DNA of 59,280 bases from a virus. Of the stretch, positions 17,315-23,932 are shown in pieces. Position numbers and translations under genes: made by a program. The stretch covers positions 1 through 59,280 of the IMG/VR virus record IMGVR_UViG_3300028800_000105, one strand, 5' to 3'. Under the pieces are notes generated by a model, which was not told where the DNA came from, did no database searches, and saw only the letters and a list, made by a program, of their open reading frames with translations. Every line of letters starts with the position of its first letter. The stretch's first letter is position 1.

Positions 17315-17399
17315 GGCGTCCGAAGAGCAGGAACAGCAGCACGACCAGCACGACCAGCACGAGAACGCCGCCGCCGATGTAGATTCCGGCCCCGATCAT
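17307..17399 (-). CDS. 30-aa single-pass membrane peptide
   Basis: ATG at 17399 overlaps the TGA of the glycosidase-like gene (ATGA), and its TAA lies inside the start of terL. The product is MIGAGIYIGGG plus one long Val/Leu helix ending FGRRG. Double coupling and the clear transmembrane helix support translation. A role in lysis timing or membrane anchoring is possible. Confidence 0.6.
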   Translation of the reverse strand: MIGAGIYIGGGVLVLVVLVVLLFLLFGRRG

Positions 17400-18256
17400 G
17401 CGTATTCCGCCTTCAGGACGGCCAGCAGCTCAGGATGGTTCTGCAGCTCGCCGGACGTTGGCCCGCCCCCAGGCCCCCACAGGTAGACGGCCTGGCCGAG
17501 CTGCTTCGTCGCCTTCCAGGTGTTCGCCATCTCGGTTAACTGGGAGGGGTTGGGGAGCTGGTAGACGCCGCCGTCGGTGAACGCACCCAAAACACCGTAG
17601 TAGTGGATGCCCATGTTGTCGGCCGCTGTCGCCCGACTGGTTATGTCGTTCATGTTCCAGTTGTCACGGTTCGGGTAGCCGTCGATCGCGAACGCCGTAC
17701 AGGTCGCCTTGAAGTTGGAGAAGATGCTGGTGTCCCACATCGCGATGATCGTCGGAACGTTAAGGACAGATTGGAGGAGCGCACCGCGTGCCGCCACCAG
17801 CGCGGGGGCGTTGCTGTGCGACATGGACGGCTCGTCGGCCACATACCAGCCGGTAATCACGCCCGGATAGCTGGCAACAGCCTGTTTCGCCGCCGCGAGC
17901 ACATCCTGGTCGGTCCGGGAGAACGCCCCGGCAGAGTCGTTCCAGTAGCCCAACGTCGCCCACGCCTTGCCACCCGACGCCTTCAGCGCGTCCATTGACG
18001 GTATGTCGTCGGCCCCGCAGATCAGGGTGTTCCCGCCGACCGCCTGGATTGCAGGCCACGCCGACGCACCAGAGTTGTTGTAGTAGACAACAACGCCGGA
18101 AGGCGGGGGAGGAGTGTTACCGATCTGGGCGAGCAACGCCAAAGCGTTCGCCCAATGCGTCCCTGCCGGAGGAACCGTCCACTTAGAGTTCTTGTAGCCA
18201 ACAGTGGTTAATTTCAGTTCGGCCACCGCCTGGTCGCGCAAAGAAACGTCGCTCAT
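17396..18256 (-). CDS. Glycoside-hydrolase-like TIM-barrel protein
   Basis: The start at 18256 (MSDVSLRDQAVAEL) is chosen by its 4-bp overlap with the upstream gene. The 286-aa sequence reads like a (beta/alpha)8 glycosidase: VVVYYNNSGASAW, GGKAWATLGYWND, GVITGWYVADEPSM with a candidate acid/base Glu, PTIIAMWDTS, CTAFAIDGYPN, MGIHYYGVLG. There is no signal peptide. Its place before terL is unusual; a virion-bound depolymerase is one option. Confidence 0.75.
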   Translation of the reverse strand: MSDVSLRDQAVAELKLTTVGYKNSKWTVPPAGTHWANALALLAQIGNTPPPPSGVVVYYNNSGASAWPAIQAVGGNTLICGADDIPSMDALKASGGKAWATLGYWNDSAGAFSRTDQDVLAAAKQAVASYPGVITGWYVADEPSMSHSNAPALVAARGALLQSVLNVPTIIAMWDTSIFSNFKATCTAFAIDGYPNRDNWNMNDITSRATAADNMGIHYYGVLGAFTDGGVYQLPNPSQLTEMANTWKATKQLGQAVYLWGPGGGPTSGELQNHPELLAVLKAEYA

Positions 18257-18579
18257 GCCCGTCCTTTCACACACAGATCGCACAAACAATCAGCCTTCGG
18301 CAAACCACTGTAACCGCAATGGGAGCCAGCAGAAACCGACGCCCGCTTCGGCGGCCTCCCCAACACCTGACGCTGACGGATCGCAGGAGGCGTGTACCCG
18401 ATGTGCTCATTCAAAAGGTTCCGCACCAGCTCCGACAGCGAATAGCCGCCAGCAGCCTCAAACCACAAACGCTTCTCAACCTCAGTACAACGCACATTAA
18501 TATAAGTCTTCGACCTGTGAGCGATCGGGCGGCGCAAAAACAACGCCTGCTTGCCCTCAAACCTTTCAGGAGACGGCAT
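18253..18579 (-). CDS. Putative DNA-binding protein with Cys tail (108 aa)
   Basis: A segment SKTYINVRCTEVEKRLWFEAAGGYSLSELVRNLLNEHIG has the strand-helix-helix pattern of a ribbon-helix-helix protein. A Cys-rich tail (CDLCVKGRA) follows. It overlaps the preceding and following genes. In the leading part of the structural operon it may regulate transcription. Confidence 0.65.
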   Translation of the reverse strand: MPSPERFEGKQALFLRRPIAHRSKTYINVRCTEVEKRLWFEAAGGYSLSELVRNLLNEHIGYTPPAIRQRQVLGRPPKRASVSAGSHCGYSGLPKADCLCDLCVKGRA

Positions 18580-18779
18580 CAGAACAACCCGCGCTGAGCA
18601 ACCGGCACACCACGACGCAGCTTATCGACACAAAACACACACGCGAACTTCCCCTCCACAACCTCCCGCAACACAATCTGATTCGCCCCACCCTGACCCC
18701 GCAACCGCTCCCAACCAGTCACCCGCCGAAACGCCCGACCCTCAACCACCTGACCACCACAGAAAAAACAATCCACCAT
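18579..18779 (-). CDS. Small zinc-ribbon protein (66 aa)
   Basis: The start at 18779 (MVDCFFCGGQVVEGRAF) avoids a Gly/Val-rich out-of-family N-terminus of the longer frame. Two CxxC pairs (CFFCGG, CVFCVDK) fit a zinc ribbon. It overlaps the next gene by one base. Confidence 0.65.
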   Translation of the reverse strand: MVDCFFCGGQVVEGRAFRRVTGWERLRGQGGANQIVLREVVEGKFACVFCVDKLRRGVPVAQRGLF

Positions 18780-18784
18780 GACAG

Positions 18785-18937
18785 TCACGAGTGCGGCTCC
18801 AACGCCAACCCCAACGCACGCAACTCCAAACACACAGCCACCACACACAACGCCGCAGGAGCCTGCAACCCCTCCAAAATCGCCCGCACCTCATCAGCCC
18901 TCCGACGCGCAGACGCAACCTCATCGCGAAACGCCAT
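18785..18937 (-). CDS. Small protein (50 aa)
   Basis: The ATG at 18937 shares bases with the TGA of 18937-19188 (TGATG), indicating coupling. The product begins MAFRDEVASARRRADEVRAI and has a Leu/Ala/Val-rich C-terminal half, so it may be amphipathic or membrane-associated. Function unknown. Confidence 0.55.
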   Translation of the reverse strand: MAFRDEVASARRRADEVRAILEGLQAPAALCVVAVCLELRALGLALEPHS

Positions 18938-19188
18938 CACGACCACACCGAAACCGGCAACCCATTATCCAGCCGCCACCGCCAATGCGCCTGCGCCCGC
19001 GCAACCCGCGCAGCCAACTCCTGCGCAGACTCCGGCTCACGACCATGCTGCGCCCGATACGCCGCAATCTTCGCAGCCTCATCGTTCGCCAACACCCTCC
19101 CCACCCGATCAGCCTCCGCATACCTCTCCCGCTCAGCCTTCTGCTTCGCCTTGAAAGCCGCCTGCCGCTCTGCGTTTGATAGAGCCAA
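18937..19188 (-). CDS. First gene of the leftward operon (83 aa)
   Basis: The TTG start at 19188 lies 9 bp after an AGGAGG ribosome site. The protein is highly charged and helical (ERQAAFKAKQKAERERYAEA, QHGREPESAQELAARVARA). It heads the long minus-strand structural operon just left of the divergent control region. Function unknown. Confidence 0.68.
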   Translation of the reverse strand: MALSNAERQAAFKAKQKAERERYAEADRVGRVLANDEAAKIAAYRAQHGREPESAQELAARVARAQAHWRWRLDNGLPVSVWS

Positions 19189-19232
19189 AGTAACGAACCT
19201 CCTTTTACGTGGTAACGGAACTCAGTCCCACG

Positions 19233-19245
19233 ATTCTACATCAAG
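19233..19245 (-). promoter_or_regulatory. Promoter-like motif for the leftward operon
   Basis: On the minus strand the sequence is CTTGATGTAGAAT, containing a -10-like TAGAAT. The identical 13-mer occurs at 46512-46524 before the SSB gene. No good -35 is visible, so an extended -10 or an alternative sigma factor is possible. Confidence 0.5.
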
Positions 19246-19299
19246 AGAAACGATACCGCGCCACAGCAAAAAACGTCTGACGGGTAGACCGCGCGCGTT

Positions 19300-19510
19300 T
19301 TCGTCGCTGGCAACGTGATCTGTCGCCAGAGCCGACAACTAGTCGCCAGTCGAGGCAACGCTCCGCGTCGCCACTCCTGGCAACAGGGCTCTTGCCTGCG
19401 CTGGCAACGCTCCGCGTCGCCTGCGCTGGCAACGGTCGCGATGCCAGTGCTGGCAACAAACAGCGTCAGTTTCTGACGGTCGCTCACGGTCGCTCCGGAC
19501 GGTCGCTCCG
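19300..19510. repeat. Short direct repeats (GGCAAC / CTCCGCGTCGCC / GGTCGCTC)
   Basis: CTGGCAAC or GGCAAC occurs at least six times, twice followed by GCTCCGCGTCGCC. Next to it GGTCGCTC repeats three times. The arrangement resembles iterons or regulator-binding clusters in the divergent control region. Confidence 0.6.
19464..19478. repeat. 15-bp palindrome, perfect copy
   Basis: CGTCAGTTTCTGACG in the divergent control region, directly after the GGCAAC repeats. Confidence 0.9.
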
Positions 19511-19631
19511 GGGGACGTGGCCCAACTGACGCTGCGGGGACTCTTGCTTCGCTCTGCCTCGTTCTGTGTCGCTCTGGGGTGGCTCTGGGGGGTGGGTCGC
19601 TGGGGGTGCTGGGGGGTGGGGTTGGCTGGGG

Positions 19632-19833
19632 GGTTGTCTGTGCTGGAAACATTTGCGGGTGCTTCGACTGGCGTGCTACGCTTACTGCAAGTAGGTGAAG
19701 CACGACGGTATCGACCGTGTAGCTGCCTACCTGGTACTTGAACCTTGACAACTGCATACGGGGATTCACCGCCTGCCGGGGGCACGTCAGAAACTGACGT
19801 GGGCTGCGGCGGGTGGCGTTGTCTGTGCTGGCA
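19632..19833. repeat. Left arms of nested inverted repeats
   Basis: Segments here recur inverted after the next gene: TAGGTGAAGC (19692-19701), CAACTGCATACGGGG (19749-19763) and GTTGTCTGTGCTGGCA (19818-19833). A further copy of the last one lies at 19632-19646. Their complements are at 20785, 20826 and 20808. Confidence 0.75.
19785..19799. repeat. 15-bp palindrome, perfect copy
   Basis: CGTCAGAAACTGACG upstream of the first rightward gene, between two inverted-repeat arms. Confidence 0.9.
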
Positions 19834-19867
19834 TCCCTCAATCACTCAGACAGGGGTGATGTCAGTA

Positions 19868-20785
19868 ATGGCAACAACAGAAACACAGACTCCCGCGAAG
19901 ACTCCGGCGAAGCGGACTCCCGCTCCGTCGAAGGTTCCGACGTATGACACGTCGGATGGTGCCACGGTCGATTCGTCGGCTCTGCACACTGCTTCGCAGG
20001 CTGTTGCTGCGGCTCTGAAGGCTGGTGCTGCGGCGTTCGTCCGGGCAGGTGCTTTTTCGCACACTGTCGCCTCTCAGATCGTCGCGGCGCGTCTCTCGAT
20101 CACGTTGCAGTCTGGCATGCCAGACTTCGGCGGAAAGAGTCTCGCCTACGCCGAGCTGAAGGAGAAGGTTATCGACCCGTTCTACGCCGGTCTGGACCAG
20201 CCCGTTCGCGGGCAGCTTCAGAGTCGCGTGAGTACTGCTCTGACGGAGCATCTCGACCGGGCGATTTCCGACTGGACTCTCGCGAACCGGAGCGGTCTGC
20301 CTGCGAAGGCAGATGTCAGCATGTCCGGGGATGCGAAGAAGGCAGAGGGTCCCGATCGCCCGCCGCGTCTGGTGGTCGATCCGACTCCGGCGTTGAAGAA
20401 GGCTGTTCTCGACGTGTACGCCGCGTCGAAGCTGGAGCCCGCCGTGGGTCGCTGGGGTAAGGAGAAGGCTGCTGTTGTTCCGAAGGAACAGCCGAAGCTG
20501 GACTCCCCCGTTCTCAACGTGTCCGAGGCAGCTGCGAAGGTCCGCGATGGTGGCGTGGCAGCTGCGGCGTCGGCAGGGTCGGTGCATGAGCTGGCAACAG
20601 CTCTCTACACCGCTCTGCTCGCCGCGAAGAACATCGGCGCGGAGGATCGGAAGGCAGGCGAGGCATCGTCGCTCGCCGCTTCCGACGTACTGAAGGCCTG
20701 CGGAAAGATTTTCGCGGGCAAGTGGGAAGGCGAAGCGGACGCCGCGAAAATCGCCGCGTCTCTCTGGGTCGCACCGACCCAGTAG
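19868..20785 (+). CDS. Ala/Lys/Pro-rich protein, first rightward gene (305 aa)
   Basis: The start MATTETQTPAKTPAKRTPAP (19868) follows an AGGGG site; ATG 19859 is an alternative. The Lys/Pro/Ala-rich N-terminal tail resembles histone-like or nucleoid-binding tails. The rest is Ala-rich and helical (SQAVAAALKAGAAAFVRAGA, AAKVRDGGVAAAASAGSVHE). The gene is bracketed by nested inverted repeats and heads the early arm. An abundant DNA-binding or structural protein is a reasonable guess, but no family is recognised. Confidence 0.75.
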   Translation: MATTETQTPAKTPAKRTPAPSKVPTYDTSDGATVDSSALHTASQAVAAALKAGAAAFVRAGAFSHTVASQIVAARLSITLQSGMPDFGGKSLAYAELKEKVIDPFYAGLDQPVRGQLQSRVSTALTEHLDRAISDWTLANRSGLPAKADVSMSGDAKKAEGPDRPPRLVVDPTPALKKAVLDVYAASKLEPAVGRWGKEKAAVVPKEQPKLDSPVLNVSEAAAKVRDGGVAAAASAGSVHELATALYTALLAAKNIGAEDRKAGEASSLAASDVLKACGKIFAGKWEGEADAAKIAASLWVAPTQ

Positions 20786-20840
20786 CTTCACCTAGCTAGA
20801 CCATTCCTGCCAGCACAGACAACAACCCCGTATGCAGTTG
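20785..20840. repeat. Right arms of nested inverted repeats
   Basis: GCTTCACCTA (20785-20794), TGCCAGCACAGACAAC (20808-20823) and CCCCGTATGCAGTTG (20826-20840) are the reverse complements of upstream segments at 19692, 19818 and 19749. They lie immediately after the gene's stop codon. Confidence 0.75.
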
Positions 20841-20887
20841 CCAGGGTTCGGGTGCCACCCGAACCGCTTCACAAAAAGGAGAGCCCG

Positions 20888-21094
20888 ATGAGTGACGGAA
20901 TCGGAATCGCCAGTCCTGCCGAGTACATCCGGTATTGCTGGCCGAACCGACACAACGCCTTCACCCGCATGATGATTTGGAACGCCATCGGCGCCGAGCG
21001 AAGGCATCGAATCCGGCAGGCAGACCGCTACCCCTACGGATCACGCTTCACCGTTCCAGCACCGAAACGTCGCCCAGACCACGCGCTACGCTAG
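20888..21094 (+). CDS. Hypothetical protein (68 aa)
   Basis: ATG 20888 lies after an AAAGGAG site and gives MSDGIGIASPAEYIRYCWPN. It is basic with a His/Arg-rich middle (GAERRHRIRQADRYPYGSR). A strong terminator follows at once. Function unknown. Confidence 0.7.
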   Translation: MSDGIGIASPAEYIRYCWPNRHNAFTRMMIWNAIGAERRHRIRQADRYPYGSRFTVPAPKRRPDHALR

Positions 21095-21106
21095 ACCGCA
21101 CCACCA

Positions 21107-21140
21107 GCCCCCCACCCTTCGCGGGTGGGGGGCTTTTTTT
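21107..21140 (+). terminator. Rho-independent terminator
   Basis: GCCCCCCACCC (21107-21117) pairs with GGGTGGGGGGC (21123-21133), followed by seven T residues. It is a textbook terminator ending the first rightward unit. Confidence 0.92.
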
Positions 21141-21174
21141 GTGCCCTCGACCACCCACCAGGTAGAGCCCCGAC

Positions 21175-21189
21175 CGTCAGAAACTGACG
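21175..21189. repeat. 15-bp palindrome, perfect copy
   Basis: CGTCAGAAACTGACG in the gap upstream of 21349-21522. Confidence 0.9.
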
Positions 21190-21348
21190 CACCCAGGAAC
21201 AGTTCGCAGCTGGCTCGTTTGCGCGACTGTCGCAGTTAGCAGAGAGTTCAACAGTTCGTTGCCAGTTCAGTTAACTGACGAGTTGAAAGTGAGTTCACTG
21301 GCGTGTTAATGTTTACTTAGTTGTCCTAGACAGAAGGAGCAACTGGTT

Positions 21349-21522
21349 ATGGGAATGTTCCAGTACCAAGCGCAGGGGAACATCGTGGTCATGGATTTCG
21401 GTGACGGCATGTGCACCCCTGTTTGCATCGCGGTCACGAACGCAATGGCGGAGCGCATCGCTGCCGCCATGACTTCGCTCGACCTCGACGATCTCATGGC
21501 AGAGATCGCCGCGATGAACTAG
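21349..21522 (+). CDS. Small protein (57 aa)
   Basis: ATG 21349 follows an AAGGAG site with good spacing. The product MGMFQYQAQGNIVVMDFGDG continues with a helix rich in Ala/Met (NAMAERIAAAMTSLDLDDLM). A weak promoter (TTGAAA 21283, GTTAAT 21305) lies upstream. Function unknown. Confidence 0.65.
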   Translation: MGMFQYQAQGNIVVMDFGDGMCTPVCIAVTNAMAERIAAAMTSLDLDDLMAEIAAMN

Positions 21523-21523
21523 A

Positions 21524-21595
21524 AACGCGCTGGCGCTAGCCAGTGTCCACCCGGTAATGGTGGGTGGTTAACACGGTTCGATTCCGTGAGCGTTA
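21524..21595 (+). other. tRNA-like segment (degenerate)
   Basis: A good T-arm (CACGG-TTCGATT-CCGTG, 21572-21588) and a partly paired acceptor (AACGC/GCGTT) are visible. The D-arm is a plain CTGGC/GCCAG hairpin, and the anticodon stem CCACCC/GGGTGG leaves a 9-nt loop without U33. It is probably a decayed tRNA, an attachment-site-like tRNA remnant or a tRNA mimic rather than a working tRNA. Confidence 0.35.
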
Positions 21596-21605
21596 CGCAA
21601 GAAAG

Positions 21606-21640
21606 AGCCCTCGTCAGTCAGTTACTGACGGGGGCTTTTT
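21606..21640 (+). terminator. Terminator built on a palindrome variant
   Basis: AGCCCTCGTCAGT (21606-21618) pairs with ACTGACGGGGGCT (21624-21636), followed by TTTTT. The stem contains an AGTCAG-TTA-CTGACG variant (21616-21630) of the genome-wide palindrome. Confidence 0.85.
21616..21630. repeat. 15-bp palindrome, variant
   Basis: AGTCAGTTACTGACG within the terminator stem. Confidence 0.6.
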
Positions 21641-21675
21641 CTTTACCCTTCTGTCAATGGGCGAAAGGACTTAAC

Positions 21676-22035
21676 TTGACTGACGAACGCCAGAACAGCG
21701 GAACAGACAACAAGTTCAAAGTTAACTGGAAGTCGAAGCCGAAGCAGTTACGGCGCATACCGAACCACGGAACCGTCAGCCGTTACAGCAACAACGCATG
21801 CCGCTGCGACGAATGCCGAAAAGCATGGTCAGACCACATCCGTGAATACAACCATCGCACCGGGCGTAGAAAGCCACGGGAGCAATACCTTGCAGAGCTG
21901 AGAGCTGCGATCGTTGTTCCAGAACACGGAACAGCTGTGCGCTACAACAAGCCCCACTCATGCCGTTGCGATGAGTGTCGCGCTGCGTCATCTGCGCAGA
22001 AACGCGAGTGGCGCAAGCGAACAGGCAAACACTGA
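21676..22035 (+). CDS. Tandem CRCDxCR zinc-knuckle protein (119 aa)
   Basis: The TTG start at 21676 is 6 bp after GAAAGGA and excludes an N-terminus that would cover the terminator. Two homologous units are visible: HGTVSRYSNNACRCDECRKA and HGTAVRYNKPHSCRCDECRA, each followed by a basic helix. Proteins with this HGTxxRY...CRCDxCR unit are common in actinobacteria and their phages. A nucleic-acid-binding role is likely. Confidence 0.82.
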   Translation: MTDERQNSGTDNKFKVNWKSKPKQLRRIPNHGTVSRYSNNACRCDECRKAWSDHIREYNHRTGRRKPREQYLAELRAAIVVPEHGTAVRYNKPHSCRCDECRAASSAQKREWRKRTGKH

Positions 22036-22043
22036 TCCGTTTT

Positions 22044-22125
22044 AGAAACGGTATGGATTAAGAAACGGTATGAATGGTTCCGTTTGAAAACGGTATGAAA
22101 GCATGCTTTAGAAAACGGTATGAAA
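22044..22125. repeat. Iteron-like direct repeats (AAACGGTATG x4)
   Basis: AAACGGTATG recurs with its core C at 22049, 22066, 22091 and 22116 (spacing 17, 25, 25). The last two units also carry GCATGC palindromes (22101, 22128). The array ends about 30 bp before a promoter. It could be a repressor-binding cluster or a replication iteron set. Confidence 0.75.
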
Positions 22126-22162
22126 AAGCATGCTTTTCCTGGGGTGGTCACGCTGAAAATAC

Positions 22163-22192
22163 TTGCAACTGCCCCCACCCTCTTGTTATAAT
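22163..22192 (+). promoter_or_regulatory. Promoter P1
   Basis: TTGCAA (22163-22168), an 18-bp spacer and TATAAT (22187-22192). Six bases later AGTGGGA begins, which pairs with TCCCAC near 22235 to make a 5' hairpin. A palindrome starts 55 bp after the -10 start. The architecture is shared with promoters at 32643 and 51965. Confidence 0.8.
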
Positions 22193-22241
22193 TTAGTCAG
22201 TGGGAAATGCGTAGTTGATCTGTTCCTCGCAGATCCCACCG

Positions 22242-22256
22242 CGTCAGATTCTGACG
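22242..22256. repeat. 15-bp palindrome, ATT-centre copy
   Basis: CGTCAGATTCTGACG, 55 bp downstream of the -10 of promoter P1. Confidence 0.8.
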
Positions 22257-22288
22257 CCCATCTCTGGGGAGATAAAGGAGACAGCGCC

Positions 22289-22357
22289 ATGCGCCCTGGC
22301 TTATTAGTGCGGGTCGTCCAGGACTGGACTGGACGGCCCGAACTACTAAGGAGGTGA
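22289..22357 (+). CDS. Leader peptide candidate (22 aa)
   Basis: The ATG follows AAAGGAG with good spacing; the peptide is MRPGLLVRVVQDWTGRPELL plus RR. Its 3' end contains the ribosome site of the next gene (AAGGAGGTGA), and its body holds a CGTCCAG/CTGGACG hairpin. It is probably a translational leader rather than a stable protein. Confidence 0.5.
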   Translation: MRPGLLVRVVQDWTGRPELLRR

Positions 22358-22363
22358 CACAGC

Positions 22364-22552
22364 ATGGAAGACGAGACCAAGCAGGTAACTGCCGTCCCGT
22401 TCAAGTCGTATGCGAAATGCCTCGACAGCAGGCGCGTCGCAACGAAGCCGTCGAAGGAACCGTTCAACGCGGTTCCTGCCGTCGGACGCAGGTACGTGAA
22501 CGAAATGCCCTGCGACCGCACGTCACGGCTGCCCGACACGATCCTCGTGTAG
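22364..22552 (+). CDS. Hypothetical protein (62 aa)
   Basis: The start MEDETKQVTAVPFKSYAKCL follows AAGGAGGTGA. It is soluble and basic in the middle. Its TAG stop is part of the following intercistronic hairpin. Function unknown. Confidence 0.7.
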   Translation: MEDETKQVTAVPFKSYAKCLDSRRVATKPSKEPFNAVPAVGRRYVNEMPCDRTSRLPDTILV

Positions 22553-22591
22553 TTGAAGGTGCCGTCAGAAACTGACGGTGCCTTGAACTAC
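22549..22591 (+). promoter_or_regulatory. Intercistronic hairpin 1 with palindrome 22563-22577
   Basis: GTAGTT...AACTAC outer stem, AAGG/CCTT inner stem, tip CGTCAGAAACTGACG (perfect copy). The upstream stop codon lies in the 5' arm and the next ribosome site directly follows the 3' arm. Confidence 0.8.
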
Positions 22592-22605
22592 GAAAGGAGA
22601 CAGCG

Positions 22606-22842
22606 ATGACTGATCTCGTCTATGTAGACGATGAGAGCATCAGCCACCGCCCCGGTGATAGAGCGTACTGCTACTACACCATGCGTCCCGGAACGATCGG
22701 GCGCGACCTGGGCGACGGCTGGTTCGATTTCGACTACGACGACGGAACCAGTGACATGCTCAACGGCCAGAGGATCTGCCGACCCGAGCATGCCGAAAAG
22801 ATGGGCTGGCCGAACCCACGATCAGAACCCGTCACAGCATGA
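22606..22842 (+). CDS. Hypothetical acidic protein (78 aa)
   Basis: ATG after AAAGGAGAC. MTDLVYVDDESISHRPGDRA leads into a beta-rich middle (GTIGRDLGDGWFDFDYDDGT), with the look of a small SH3-like barrel. Its stop overlaps the next ATG. Function unknown. Confidence 0.7.
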   Translation: MTDLVYVDDESISHRPGDRAYCYYTMRPGTIGRDLGDGWFDFDYDDGTSDMLNGQRICRPEHAEKMGWPNPRSEPVTA

Positions 22843-22931
22843 GCGCCTTCCAGATTGCATGGTTGACGTTCTGGACCCCGGTACTGCTCGCCATCTACAT
22901 CTGGGCGTACCGGGCACGAACACCGTCGTAG
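22839..22931 (+). CDS. Single-pass membrane peptide (30 aa)
   Basis: ATGA overlap with the previous stop. MSAFQIAWLTFWTPVLLAIY continues IWAYRARTPS: one hydrophobic helix and a short basic tail. Coupled translation supports it. Confidence 0.6.
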   Translation: MSAFQIAWLTFWTPVLLAIYIWAYRARTPS

Positions 22932-22971
22932 TTGTGGTTGCCGTCAGATTTCTGACGGCTTCCAGAACGAC
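22928..22971 (+). promoter_or_regulatory. Intercistronic hairpin 2 with variant palindrome 22942-22957
   Basis: GTAGTT...AACGAC outer stem; the tip is CGTCAG-ATTT-CTGACG, one base longer than the standard palindrome. A GGGAGG ribosome site follows. Confidence 0.75.
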
Positions 22972-22988
22972 GAAGGGAGGTGATGAAC

Positions 22989-23336
22989 ATGCTCATCAGC
23001 GGCCCGCAGGTGACAGCCCTCGCGGAGTTTGCCGATGGTGGCGAAATCGTTCTGCTCTCAGCGATCTTCGACCCGAACGTGCATCCCGAAAACCTCTGGA
23101 TCCTCAGAGACGACGGCGTACAGGTCACGATCGCCCGAGACGGGACGATTAAGCCGTGGACGGAAGCAGACACACCGTTGCTGGCAGACCCGGAGCGCAG
23201 AAAAGCGTTGCAGGCCTACACCAAAAACGACCACCTCTGCCCTGTCTGCGGCGAACCAGCAGTCTCTCCAGGAGACGACTGTGGGAAAGACTCCTGCGCA
23301 GAACAGCTTCGACAGCAGGAGCTTCTGAATCACTGA
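22989..23336 (+). CDS. Hypothetical protein with C-terminal zinc knuckle (115 aa)
   Basis: ATG 22989 (MLISGPQVTALAEFADGG) is preferred because it is 8 bp from GGGAGG; ATG 22983 is too close. The N-terminal part has a beta pattern with the phrase VTIARDGTIKPW. The C-terminal CPVCGEPAVSPGDDCGKDSC is a zinc-binding tail. Confidence 0.72.
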   Translation: MLISGPQVTALAEFADGGEIVLLSAIFDPNVHPENLWILRDDGVQVTIARDGTIKPWTEADTPLLADPERRKALQAYTKNDHLCPVCGEPAVSPGDDCGKDSCAEQLRQQELLNH

Positions 23337-23338
23337 TC

Positions 23339-23380
23339 GTAGTTAAGGGTGGAGTCTTCGCAGGCTCTGCCCTGAACTAC
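23339..23380 (+). promoter_or_regulatory. Intercistronic hairpin 3 (no palindrome)
   Basis: Same position and outer stem (GTAGTT/AACTAC) as its neighbours, but the inner stem is AGGGTGGAG/CTCTGCCCT with an unrelated loop. The kept pairing despite changed bases argues for selection on RNA structure. Confidence 0.75.
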
Positions 23381-23394
23381 GAAAGGAGACGGCA

Positions 23395-23697
23395 ATGAGC
23401 CAGAAGCGCAACTCGGCGCTATCTATGCGTCGAGTCAGTGACAGACCTGAGTTGTTCGGTCCTGTCACACCAGCGTGGAAGGCTGACAATGCGGAGTATC
23501 TCTCGCAAGTGAGCACCGAGCAGGCGTTGAAGCAGTTGCCTGACGAGATCGAGAGTGCCCGTTCAAGCATCCGTCGGATGCTGGCAGTTGCGTTTGCTGC
23601 CGACGATCTGACGATGTTTGAGTCAGCCTGCAACATGAGTTGGTGGCTGGAGTCTGTGATCGACCTGATGCAGACCAACCACAACATCCAGGTGTAG
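23395..23697 (+). CDS. Hypothetical helical protein (100 aa)
   Basis: ATG after AAAGGAGAC; MSQKRNSALSMRRVSDRPEL then helices STEQALKQLPDEIESARSS and a Trp-containing C-terminus (NMSWWLESVIDLMQ). Soluble; function unknown. Confidence 0.7.
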   Translation: MSQKRNSALSMRRVSDRPELFGPVTPAWKADNAEYLSQVSTEQALKQLPDEIESARSSIRRMLAVAFAADDLTMFESACNMSWWLESVIDLMQTNHNIQV

Positions 23698-23701
23698 GGC
23701 G

Positions 23702-23824
23702 TTGATCCCGCACGTAATCACGCCCGAGCAGGCACGTATTGCCTGGATTTACTGGGGAACAGACTGGACGTTCCTCACAGCCAGTCAAGTTCAAGAAGCA
23801 CTTGACTGGTGGTACGAGACGTAG
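23702..23824 (+). CDS. Small aromatic protein (40 aa)
   Basis: The TTG start gives MIPHVITPEQARIAWIYWGT and a Trp-rich helix to the stop (EALDWWYET). A weak AGG-containing site precedes it. Its TAG lies in the next hairpin as for neighbouring genes, which supports it. Confidence 0.5.
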   Translation: MIPHVITPEQARIAWIYWGTDWTFLTASQVQEALDWWYET

Positions 23825-23863
23825 TTAAGGGTGGCGTCAGTTTCTGACGCTGCCCTCAGCTAC
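23821..23863 (+). promoter_or_regulatory. Intercistronic hairpin 4 with palindrome 23835-23849
   Basis: GTAGTT...AGCTAC outer arms, AGGG/CCCT inner stem and a perfect CGTCAGTTTCTGACG at the tip. Confidence 0.8.
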
Positions 23864-23932
23864 TTCATAGCTGAACTCTTTCCATAGTCAGACGATGCTG
23901 GCCTGATCGTGTGCCTAGTGGAAGGAGACACC

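Larger units (their letters stand above)
19189..19867. other. Divergent intergenic control region, gene-free
   Basis: About 680 bp separate the leftward structural operon from the rightward early genes. The segment holds a promoter-like motif facing left (19233), short direct repeats with a GGCAAC core (about 19300-19460), a repeated GGTCGCTC motif (19478-19510), a G-rich tract (about 19565-19640), two perfect palindromes (19464, 19785) and nested inverted repeats shared with 20785-20840. I saw no convincing ORF. It is a candidate replication origin or master control region. Confidence 0.7.

Noticed and set aside
19300-19510. CRISPR array
   Set aside because: The repeats are short, uneven and overlapping, without regular spacers; no cas genes are present. 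The Cas4-like nuclease at 47164 fits a phage recombination enzyme.
19632-20840. Insertion sequence or transposon
   Set aside because: The inverted repeats are segmented and unevenly spaced, no transposase is encoded between them and no target duplication is visible.
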